From a virus, in the IMG/VR virus record IMGVR_UViG_3300037189_013516, positions 1 to 28,280 of that record: a stretch of 28,280 nt of DNA. One strand, 5' to 3'. The notes under the pieces were generated by a model. It was given only the letters and a program-made list of their open reading frames with translations. It was not told the origin of the DNA and did not search any database. Each line of letters begins with the position of its first letter. Position 1 is the first letter of the stretch. A program made the position numbers and the translations under genes. This document shows positions 18,201 through 24,360 of this stretch, one piece after another.

Positions 18201-18315
18201 ACCAGGACTTGGATCTAGCATTACAATAACTGGAAATCTTACTTTATATGTAAGAGCTACAGTAATAGATTTTGGTGCTAAAGGACAGTATTTTGAGTAT
18301 TGCCCAGCTCCTTAA
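15250..18315 (+). CDS. giant mucin-like TPS-repeat fibre/adhesin protein
   Basis: This 1021-aa protein alternates folded domains with Thr/Pro/Ser linkers. Residues 1-76 are an N-terminal domain. Residues 77-461 are a long linker of TPSITA-, TPSLTP- and TPSVSI-like hexapeptides with TPSL tetrapeptides. Domain A (462-550, Cys478/Cys548) and domain B (642-719, Cys659/Cys719) look paralogous, sharing LYT-L-(9-11 residues)-N[WY]AP and a closing Cys. Linkers lie at 551-641, 720-741 and 863-886. Domains C (742-862) and D (887-1021) also pair, both ending near CP-AP. About half of the chain is linker. No signal peptide, so it is made in the cytoplasm and probably displayed on the tail. The linkers lack the Asp of the Bacteroides D-S/T-hydrophobic O-glycosylation motif. 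Immediately downstream lie two GT60-like genes, the main reason to suspect dense O-GlcNAc-type decoration. Confidence 0.75.
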   Translation: MDIIITLDPNFGNGVVGPFDIYYNNGGLDTLIATGVTIDELLAGYPLTVPDDTNYVKEVDTDPYDYGNFSVQYVVAPSPSPTPSITPSISITPSLTPSLSATPSITPSISISKTPSRTPSITPSLTATPSITATPSLTPSITTTPSLTATPSITATPSLTATPSITTTPSLTATPSITATPSITTTPSITPSVSITPSVTITPSITKTPSITATPTLTATPSLTPSITATPSITATPSITTTPSLTATPSITATPSITATPSITATPSSSPGASITPSVSITPSLTATPSITATPSLTPSITSTPSLTPSVSITPSITATPSLTPSVSITPSVTITPSITKTPSLTPSVSITPSITATPSVSITPSSSPAASVSPSISITPSLTATPSITATPSLTPSVSITPSVTITPSITKTPSLTATPSITPSVSITPSLTITPSITPSLTITPSITPTVTPSISTPPTAFVISNTDFIDYTTACRVGSANNGTIYQSPVYTIPTTLQQLYTNLGLSTNWAPTIGSNGWFLFTKGSSTWAVQVNVNGIIVDVVDCTTIPSISATPSVTPSISITPSLTPSITTTPSLTATPSVTKTPSVTPSLTKTPSITISRTPSVTPSLTKTPSITVTKSPTPTPSISLSPSQSEPTIYSFSLGYSSSSPYSACIASRTTYYSYSSTFGVGDTLYTVLTHPLSSANYAPIGYYSDGSIYGQIDGNGTITSTAVCPSPTPTPSKTPSVTPSISASPPIVTPAIKATNGATPTSDAFKLQYSTVGVNGPWSSMLPTVNNDTICRSMTGLSVPSGTLVYFRLLHDVTSAPVQFDSVSGTTTCPANGGTSCYASYVITTGTQLAFTANIDGSGNYTDCPVAPSPTPTVSKTPSITKTPSITPSSPRYTVTVYANQDVAITSPTPTDSWKFYYTTAGPTVTQLGGSLNTVTCTLLGTITGLKYGDTLYFGGSNSSDNGVYYNYGLNSSCAAAATPGCGKPFSAGPGLGSSITITGNLTLYVRATVIDFGAKGQYFEYCPAP
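15661..15788 (+). repeat. 56-nt perfect direct repeat within the TPS array
   Basis: Bases 15661-15716 are identical to 15733-15788 (offset 72 nt, exactly 24 codons), with a mismatch immediately on both sides. This is a recent in-frame tandem duplication or recombination footprint. Confidence 0.9.
15826..16497 (+). repeat. 54-nt perfect dispersed direct repeat within the TPS array
   Basis: Bases 15826-15879 match 16444-16497 over 54 nt, with different flanks. The copies are 618 nt (206 codons) apart. A third, slightly diverged version lies near 16227-16282. Recombination between copies would remove or add about 200 residues in frame. Confidence 0.85.
16900..17172 (+). repeat. second TPS linker (91 codons)
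   Basis: Encodes residues 551-641 between domains A and B of the 1021-aa protein. It holds a near-duplicated unit coding TPSVTPSLTKTPSIT at about 17017-17061 and 17071-17115. Two shorter linkers of the same kind follow at 17407-17472 and 17836-17907. Confidence 0.8.
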
Positions 18316-18357
18316 AATAAATTTTTTTATATCAAATTAATTTAGTATATTTAAGTT

Positions 18358-19614
18358 ATGTCAAAAATTTTTGTTTCGATAGCCTCCTATAGGGACCCTG
18401 AATTACTCCCTACTATAAATAACTTATTAGAGAATTGTGCTAATCCACAAGATTTAACTATTTGTATTGGTTGGCAACATGCAGAACAAGATACTTGGGA
18501 TACTTTAGATTTATATAAAGATGATCCAAGATTTATTATATTAGATATTCCTTATAAAGAAGCTAAAGGAGTTTGCTGGATGAGGTCAGAAATCCAAAAA
18601 AATTATAATGGAGAAAAATATTATTTACAATTAGATTCTCATCATAGATTTAGTAAAGATTGGGATATTACAATAAAGGATTATTTGCACTATTTACAAT
18701 GTAAAGGCCACGAAAAACCTTTATTATCAGCTTATATACCAGGATATTATCCAGATAAAGATCCAAAAGGTAGGGTTAATGAAGTTTGGGGATTGAATAT
18801 AGATAGGTTTATGCCTGGAGGTGCAATATTTTTAGCTCCTCATCACGTAGATAATTGGGAAGATTTAAAAGAACCTTTCCCGTCAAGATTTATCTCTGCA
18901 CATTTTATTTTTACTTTAGGATCGTTTCCTATAGAAGTTCCTTATGATCCTGAATTATATTTTCATGGTGAGGAAAGTTCTTTAGCCGCTAGAGCTTATA
19001 CATTTGGGTATGATCTTTTTTCTCCTCATAAACCTGTAATTTGGCATGAATATACAAGAGAAGGAAAGAAAAAACATTGGGATGATTCAGGAGATTGGAA
19101 ACAAAGAGATGATGCTTCTTATGCAAGATATAGAAAATTAATGGGAATGGATCCAGGTTGTTCTTCATGCACTAGAAGAGCATTAGCTCCAAATTATTTT
19201 GGAACTACAAGATCTTTAGAAGATTTTGAAAAATATGCCGGATTAAAATTTAGTACTAGACAAATTCATGTTGAGACTATACAAAATAATTTTCCTCCAA
19301 TAAAAGGAGATTATGAATCAGGTTTAGCATCAAGAATAAAACATTGTATAGATGTATATAAAGGATCTCTTACTGAATCTGATTATGATTCATTTGCTGT
19401 AGCCTTTTTAGATGAAAATGGTAATGACGTATATAGAAAAGATTGCGATAAAAGTGAAATTATATCTTTATTTAGTCAAGATAAAAATGATCAGTTTATA
19501 CACATATGGAGAGATTACGAAGATAATAAACAACCGTATTCTTGGAGAGTTTGGCCTCATAGTGAATCAAAAGGTTGGTTAGAAAGAATAGATCAAGTTA
19601 TAGAATATGAATAA
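18358..19614 (+). CDS. GT60-like polypeptide GlcNAc-transferase family enzyme (first copy)
   Basis: This 418-aa protein has the hallmarks of the PF11397/GT60 GlcNAc-transferase family. These are the start IFVSIASYRDPELLPTINNL (4-23), LDSHHRF (92-98), where DSH occupies the metal/nucleotide-sugar site, GGAIFLAP (154-161), and YFHGEESSLAARAYTFGYDL (201-220) ending PHKPVIWHEY. Known family members (Dictyostelium Skp1 GlcNAc-transferase, Trypanosoma cruzi mucin GlcNAc-transferases) act on hydroxyproline or Thr of proteins. A CSSC (residues 269-272) might bind metal. The C-terminal 120 residues are an extra domain shared with the next gene. It lies 42 nt after the mucin-like protein, so that protein is the obvious candidate acceptor. 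Sugar donor and acceptor are inferred. Confidence 0.82.
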   Translation: MSKIFVSIASYRDPELLPTINNLLENCANPQDLTICIGWQHAEQDTWDTLDLYKDDPRFIILDIPYKEAKGVCWMRSEIQKNYNGEKYYLQLDSHHRFSKDWDITIKDYLHYLQCKGHEKPLLSAYIPGYYPDKDPKGRVNEVWGLNIDRFMPGGAIFLAPHHVDNWEDLKEPFPSRFISAHFIFTLGSFPIEVPYDPELYFHGEESSLAARAYTFGYDLFSPHKPVIWHEYTREGKKKHWDDSGDWKQRDDASYARYRKLMGMDPGCSSCTRRALAPNYFGTTRSLEDFEKYAGLKFSTRQIHVETIQNNFPPIKGDYESGLASRIKHCIDVYKGSLTESDYDSFAVAFLDENGNDVYRKDCDKSEIISLFSQDKNDQFIHIWRDYEDNKQPYSWRVWPHSESKGWLERIDQVIEYE

Positions 19615-20878
19615 GAAAAAAACAATACTAGTACATTTACCGGCTTACAGAGATCCAGAATTAATTCCTACTATTAAAGACGCATTAGCAAATGCTAAAT
19701 ATCCAAAAAGAATACATTTTGGTATTTGTAGACAATATCATCCTGATGATAAATTTGATGATTTATCTGAATTTGAAGGAGATACTCGATTTAAAATTTA
19801 TGAGTGTTTATATAATGAAGCTCAAGGACTTCCTTGGGCAAGAGCCATTATAAACGAAAAATTATTAACAGATGAAGATTACATTTGTCAATTAGATTCA
19901 CATCATAGATTTGCTAAAGATTGGGATGAGACTTTAATAGATATGCATAGTGGTTTAGAGGCTCGTGGTTACAAACCAATTCTTGCAGCCTATCTACCAT
20001 TATATACACCATTTGATGATCCTGGTGGCCGCACAATGGAGCCGTGGCAACAGCATTTTGCTTGCTTCTATCCTCATGGAACGATATTCATTAGACCAGG
20101 CTTACTTACAGGATGGGAGACTATGACGGAACCTCCAATGAGTAGATTTTTATCAGGGCATTTTTGTTTTGCAAGATCAGAGTGGGCTAAAGAAATAAGA
20201 CACGATCCAGATATCTATTTTTCAGGTGAAGAATTAAATTTAACAGTAAGATCATATACTCATGGGTATGATTTATTTCATCCACATAAATTAGTAGTGT
20301 GGCATTCTACTATGCGTGAAGAAAGATCAGGTATGTTAAAATGGGATGATGATTCTAAATTAGGAGTAGATTGGTGGAATAAACAAGAATATGCTAGAAA
20401 AAAAATAAGAGTTTTATTAGGAACAGAAGAAGATCCAAATATAGACTTAACAGGATATGATTTAGGAACAGTTAGAAGTTTACGAGACTACGAAAAATAC
20501 GCAGGTTTTCATTTTAAAAATAAATCAGTTCAGCAATATACTTTAGATAATAAGTACCCTCCTAATCCTCTTATCAAAGATGACAGTTTATGGGAATTAT
20601 CTTTTACACAATCATTTTATCATTTAGTAAAATTATATAAAACTGATTTTCCTTTTGATGATTATGAATTTATTCATATGGCATTTGATGATGAAGCAGG
20701 TAAACCTATATATGTAAGAAATTTAGAAAAAGATTATATAAAAAGAGTATTAAGTACTGAATCAGGTTATTTTGATTTTGAAGAAATATTTTTAGTAAAT
20801 AAAAAACCATCTAGATTAGTACTATGGGGATATAGTAATGAAAGAGGGTGGTGTGAACGTAAAGAAGAAATAATATAG
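19607..20878 (+). CDS. GT60-like polypeptide GlcNAc-transferase family enzyme (second copy)
   Basis: This 423-aa paralogue of the preceding enzyme overlaps it by 8 nt (ATGAATAA), so the two are translationally coupled. It keeps the same motifs: LPAYRDPELIPTIKDALANA (11-30), LDSHHRFAKDWDETL (96-110), HGTIFIRP, YFSGEELNLTVRSYTHGYDL (204-223) and PHKLVVWH (226-233). It also shares TVRSLRDYEKYAGFHF with TTRSLEDFEKYAGLKF of the first copy, and a similar C-terminal domain. Divergence elsewhere suggests different donor or acceptor preference, for example Thr versus Ser sites, or priming versus a second sugar. All acidic and His motif residues appear intact, so both copies should be active. Confidence 0.82.
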   Translation: MNKKKTILVHLPAYRDPELIPTIKDALANAKYPKRIHFGICRQYHPDDKFDDLSEFEGDTRFKIYECLYNEAQGLPWARAIINEKLLTDEDYICQLDSHHRFAKDWDETLIDMHSGLEARGYKPILAAYLPLYTPFDDPGGRTMEPWQQHFACFYPHGTIFIRPGLLTGWETMTEPPMSRFLSGHFCFARSEWAKEIRHDPDIYFSGEELNLTVRSYTHGYDLFHPHKLVVWHSTMREERSGMLKWDDDSKLGVDWWNKQEYARKKIRVLLGTEEDPNIDLTGYDLGTVRSLRDYEKYAGFHFKNKSVQQYTLDNKYPPNPLIKDDSLWELSFTQSFYHLVKLYKTDFPFDDYEFIHMAFDDEAGKPIYVRNLEKDYIKRVLSTESGYFDFEEIFLVNKKPSRLVLWGYSNERGWCERKEEII

Positions 20879-20881
20879 TAT

Positions 20882-21580
20882 ATGAATAAATTTATTGAAG
20901 TTTTAAAAGCATGTGATAGTTTTAAAAAAAACACTTATTATTGGACTCATGATGTTTTAACTCATGAAGAAAATAGCATTAGAAATTACCCAGCTCCATG
21001 GATAACAAAAACAATTGAACTATTAAAAATAATCGATGCTAAAGTTGTAGTAGAAATTGGATCAACAAGAAGAGAGTTAACTCAATCATGCATTAATTAT
21101 TATAATAATTCTATTAATTTAGAAAGTAAAGATGCACCTCCGTGTTGTCAAGATGGGCATTCAACTTATTTTTGGGCTAGAGAAGGATTTGATGTTTACA
21201 CCGTAGATATTGATGAACATTGTAAAACAGAACTAGAAAAACAATATCAATATCATATAAAAGAACCAATTCCAGATAATTTACATATCTGTATTCCTCA
21301 AGATGGTATTCAATTTTTAAAAGACTTTGATAAAAAAATTGATTTTCTTTTTTTAGATGGCTGGGATAAAGGAACTCATGAATATGCAGAAAGACATTTA
21401 GAAGCTTTTTTAGCTGCTCAAAATAAATTATCAGATTTACATATTATTTCTATTGATGATACTGATTTTAATACAGATAGCGCTGGTAAAGACAAATTAC
21501 TAACTCCTTATTTACTTGAAAATAATTATGTTAAAGTATTATGGGGTAGACAAACTGTCTTTTTAAAAAATCAAATATGA
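20882..21580 (+). CDS. class I SAM-dependent methyltransferase
   Basis: This 232-aa protein shows a Rossmann methyltransferase pattern: motif I KVVVEIGSTRRE (54-65), motif II VYTVDIDEH (105-113) with acidic Asp109/Asp111 to bind the SAM ribose, motif IDFLFLDGWDKGTHEYAERH (153-172), and HIISIDDTDF. The LDGWxxGTHEYxxRHLEAF style resembles Methyltransf_24-type enzymes, which often modify sugars or small molecules. It starts 3 nt after the GT60 pair and overlaps the next gene by 4 nt (ATGA), placing it in the cassette. O-methylation of a sugar on the phage glycan is the likely role (inference). A DNA or protein substrate cannot be excluded; no DNA-MTase NPPY/DPPY motif is seen. Confidence 0.75.
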   Translation: MNKFIEVLKACDSFKKNTYYWTHDVLTHEENSIRNYPAPWITKTIELLKIIDAKVVVEIGSTRRELTQSCINYYNNSINLESKDAPPCCQDGHSTYFWAREGFDVYTVDIDEHCKTELEKQYQYHIKEPIPDNLHICIPQDGIQFLKDFDKKIDFLFLDGWDKGTHEYAERHLEAFLAAQNKLSDLHIISIDDTDFNTDSAGKDKLLTPYLLENNYVKVLWGRQTVFLKNQI

Positions 21581-22593
21581 GTAAATTTATAAGGCAAGTA
21601 TTTGGATCGGTACATTTTAAAACTAGGTTTCTACCATTTATAGAAAATAATAAAGAGACCGCACATAATTATATCTATTTAGTAGATAACTATGAACTAT
21701 ACGAACCTTATAAAAATCTTCTAACTATTATAGATATAGAAGATGCCAGAAAAAATCATCCGTGGAGTACTAATGATATTGAAGTTCATTATAAAGAAAA
21801 AGATCCAGAATTATATGCCAAAAATTTTCATCAATTTTATAAACAAAAAAATAGCCTACTTCCTTTTTGTACGATGAGATTTTTGTTTCCATATATGTAC
21901 GAAAATAATATTTTAAAATTTAGTTATGTAGGAAATAATGTTTTTATAACCAACCAACAAAAAATTATAGATAACTTTTTTAAAAAAATTCCTGAGGGCG
22001 TACTTGGTATTCCTCATATAGGTCCTATGGATGAAACATACTCATCACCGATATTTGGTCATATAGGAAATCTATTAAAAAGTAAATTTCCACAGTTAAC
22101 CATTCCAGAAGATTATTGGTATTGTGAATTATTTACTTGTGATTTTAGTTTTAAAAATAAAGAAGATATAAAATTATTTTACGAAATTTTTGATTATATA
22201 ACTTACTGTTATAATTTTTCTGATAACATACATATTAAAAATCATTTTTTTCAAAAAAATCATGGGTATACTAAAATAGATGATATAGTTGGATACTTAT
22301 TAAGAATTTTTGAAATTAATTTTAATTATAAAATAAAAAATCGTCTTCACTATTGGGAAGATGATACATTAGGATTTCATATGTCAACACCGCATGATTC
22401 ATGGTATTATTCTAATATGCTTCCTAATTGGAATCTTTTACCTCCTAATAAAAATGAAACAGTGTTTACAACTGAAGAATATATCAAAAAGAATAAAGAT
22501 GCTTTAATAAATTATTATAATAATCATGCAACACATGCTACGTATAACATAACAGAAAATAATAATATTATTATTAAACATAAAAATATATAA
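21577..22593 (+). CDS. GT8-like protein lacking the DxD motif (possible inactive partner)
   Basis: This 338-aa protein is a paralogue of the next gene. DIEDARKNHPWS (53-64) corresponds to DIDELRKDYPWS there, and LPFCTMRFLFPYMYEN (95-110) corresponds to IPGSIWRFVFCLPEIE. Where the next protein has CNCDIE, this one has VGNNVFI (118-124), with no acidic pair. If the GT8-like reading is right, metal-dependent transfer should be lost. The protein might be a non-catalytic partner, bind acceptor, or use a different mechanism. The rest is rich in aromatic and Asn/Lys residues, with no membrane segment. It overlaps the methyltransferase by 4 nt. Confidence 0.6.
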   Translation: MSKFIRQVFGSVHFKTRFLPFIENNKETAHNYIYLVDNYELYEPYKNLLTIIDIEDARKNHPWSTNDIEVHYKEKDPELYAKNFHQFYKQKNSLLPFCTMRFLFPYMYENNILKFSYVGNNVFITNQQKIIDNFFKKIPEGVLGIPHIGPMDETYSSPIFGHIGNLLKSKFPQLTIPEDYWYCELFTCDFSFKNKEDIKLFYEIFDYITYCYNFSDNIHIKNHFFQKNHGYTKIDDIVGYLLRIFEINFNYKIKNRLHYWEDDTLGFHMSTPHDSWYYSNMLPNWNLLPPNKNETVFTTEEYIKKNKDALINYYNNHATHATYNITENNNIIIKHKNI

Positions 22594-22609
22594 ATTAAAA
22601 AAATAAATA

Positions 22610-23533
22610 ATGCTTCTAGTATATTATACAATAGGTCCAACATTTAGAAATCGTATAGTTTATAGTATTTTAAAAAATATAGAAAGTTATTCTTTATTTG
22701 ATGTCCTTATTATGACGGATATGAAAGAAGATCCTATATTTAAATCATTAGAAAGTTACAAAAATATAATAATAAAAGATATTGATGAATTAAGAAAGGA
22801 TTATCCGTGGTCTATTGAGTACGAAAAATTACCAATAAAAACATTAAATGAAAAAGAATACGCTACATATGTACTTGAAAAAGATTGGGTAATACCTGGT
22901 TCTATATGGAGATTTGTATTCTGCTTACCAGAAATAGAAAAGTATGATGCTATTTTTGTTTGCAATTGCGATATTGAATGTAAAGCTGATCAGTTAATAT
23001 ATGACTCTATAAAAAATTCTTTCAGTTCTTTAAATAAAGATATGGTAATAGGAAATGGAGGTTATGATTTTACAGATAGATTTGGTGATTTAGCTAATAT
23101 AATTATTAAAGAAAATAATTATCAACAATTAAATCCTAGATTATATTCTAATGATGGCAACTTTTTTTGCTATACTTTTAAAAATAAAAATAATATAAAA
23201 AATTATTTAGATATTTTTAATAATATAGTCTACGAAATATTAGTAAATAACCGTGAAGATTTATTTATTTTAGGCCGTCATGGAATTTGGGCAGTAAATA
23301 ATGAACCCATTCAATCTATAGTTCATTCTATATTAGATATAGATGTAGCATCACTTACCTTTGAAGTAAATAGAGGGTTTTCTATACTAACATTTCCAGA
23401 AGATAGATTTTGGAATTGGTGTCAAGGAGATTTTATTTGTACATTAGAAAGTAAAGAGGAATTTATAAAAATAAATTATGAAAGACTAAAATCTTTTTAT
23501 ATAAGTAGAGGTCAACTTTGGAATTACAATTAA
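22610..23533 (+). CDS. putative GT8-like glycosyltransferase
   Basis: This 307-aa protein begins with a beta strand, LLVYYTIGPTFRNRIVYSIL, followed by FDVLIMTDMKEDP. It contains PGSIWRFVFCLPEIEKYDAI (96-115) and then FVCNCDIEC (116-124). This matches the GT8-type arrangement of an R-containing helix, LPE, YD and a DxD-like metal site, here D121-I-E123. A late HGIW (279-282 region) could provide the family's second metal ligand. It is paralogous to the preceding protein. Substrate unknown; glycan extension on a phage structural protein is inferred from context. The leader is A-rich (AAAAAAATAAATA before ATG), without Shine-Dalgarno. Confidence 0.6.
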   Translation: MLLVYYTIGPTFRNRIVYSILKNIESYSLFDVLIMTDMKEDPIFKSLESYKNIIIKDIDELRKDYPWSIEYEKLPIKTLNEKEYATYVLEKDWVIPGSIWRFVFCLPEIEKYDAIFVCNCDIECKADQLIYDSIKNSFSSLNKDMVIGNGGYDFTDRFGDLANIIIKENNYQQLNPRLYSNDGNFFCYTFKNKNNIKNYLDIFNNIVYEILVNNREDLFILGRHGIWAVNNEPIQSIVHSILDIDVASLTFEVNRGFSILTFPEDRFWNWCQGDFICTLESKEEFIKINYERLKSFYISRGQLWNYN

Positions 23534-23542
23534 TTAAAAAAT

Positions 23543-24355
23543 ATGGCAATAGTAACACTAACAACAATACCTTCAAGGCTTTCAGTATTAGATGATCAAG
23601 GAATAAAATTATGTATTAATTCATTAATTAATCAAAATTATGATGATTATGAAATACATTTTAATATTCCTTATATTAATAATTTAACTAGAGAAGAATA
23701 TATTATTCCTGAATGGTTAGAGGAGTGCAGTAAAATTAAAATTTTTAGAACAGAAGATTTAGGTCCAGCAACTAAATTAATACCAACAGTACAAAGAATA
23801 ACTGATCCTGAAACTATAATAATTGTAGTTGATGATGACCTAGTTTATGATCCTGATATGGTAAAGACTCAAATTGAAAATCAAAATAAATGGCAAGAAG
23901 GTATTGTTGGATATGATGGAATGAGATCTAGAGACGAAAATGGAAATTTTGCATCTAATTTTGGTGATAGTAGAGACTACTATTTCACATCCCAAAAAAT
24001 AAGTATCAGAGTAGATATAATTCAGCATTATAAAACAGTATCATATAAAAGACGTTATTTTGAAGAAGATTTTTTTGATTTTGTAAAAGAGTATTATTCT
24101 TGGGCAGATGATATATTAATGGCAGCTTATTTTTCTAGTAAAAAAAGAGATAGAATAGTTGAAACACACGAATCAATACCTAATTTTCCTACTTTTGATG
24201 ACTGGATAAATGGCGGAGGAGTGTCTACATTTCCTGTATTAAGACATACTCATCACGAATCTTATGAAGGATGTAATATATTTAGACAAACTGAGGTTAG
24301 TGATAATGGAAATAATTTATATAAAATTTTTATAGATCATGGTTATTCAAAATAA
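23543..24355 (+). CDS. GT-A-type glycosyltransferase with DDD motif
   Basis: This 270-aa protein starts AIVTLTTIPSRLSVLDDQGI and continues KLCINSLINQNYDDYEIHFN, the beta-alpha-beta opening of a GT-A/GT2-like fold. LGPATKLIPTV (73-83) and TIIIVVDDDLVYDPDMV (91-107) follow, with Asp97-99 as the DxD metal/nucleotide-sugar site. The SWADDILMAAYF block (about residues 186-197) may supply the catalytic acid or base. Short proteins with 'GPATKL...VDDDxxY' are widespread in polysaccharide gene clusters. It sits 9 nt after the GT8-like gene and 5 nt before the large fusion. The glycan and sugar cannot be determined from sequence. Confidence 0.72.
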   Translation: MAIVTLTTIPSRLSVLDDQGIKLCINSLINQNYDDYEIHFNIPYINNLTREEYIIPEWLEECSKIKIFRTEDLGPATKLIPTVQRITDPETIIIVVDDDLVYDPDMVKTQIENQNKWQEGIVGYDGMRSRDENGNFASNFGDSRDYYFTSQKISIRVDIIQHYKTVSYKRRYFEEDFFDFVKEYYSWADDILMAAYFSSKKRDRIVETHESIPNFPTFDDWINGGGVSTFPVLRHTHHESYEGCNIFRQTEVSDNGNNLYKIFIDHGYSK

Positions 24356-24360
24356 TTTTT

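Noticed and set aside
18316-18357. Terminator between the mucin-like gene and the first GT60-like gene
   Set aside because: Only AT runs and a short AAATTAATTT palindrome are present; no GC-containing stem. Read-through into the cassette is likely.
18358-20878. T4-type DNA alpha/beta-glucosyltransferases
   Set aside because: The motifs (ASYRDPEL, LDSHHRF, GEE, WHEY) fit the PF11397/GT60 type, not the T4 DNA glucosyltransferase folds, and no hydroxymethylcytosine gene is present in the window.
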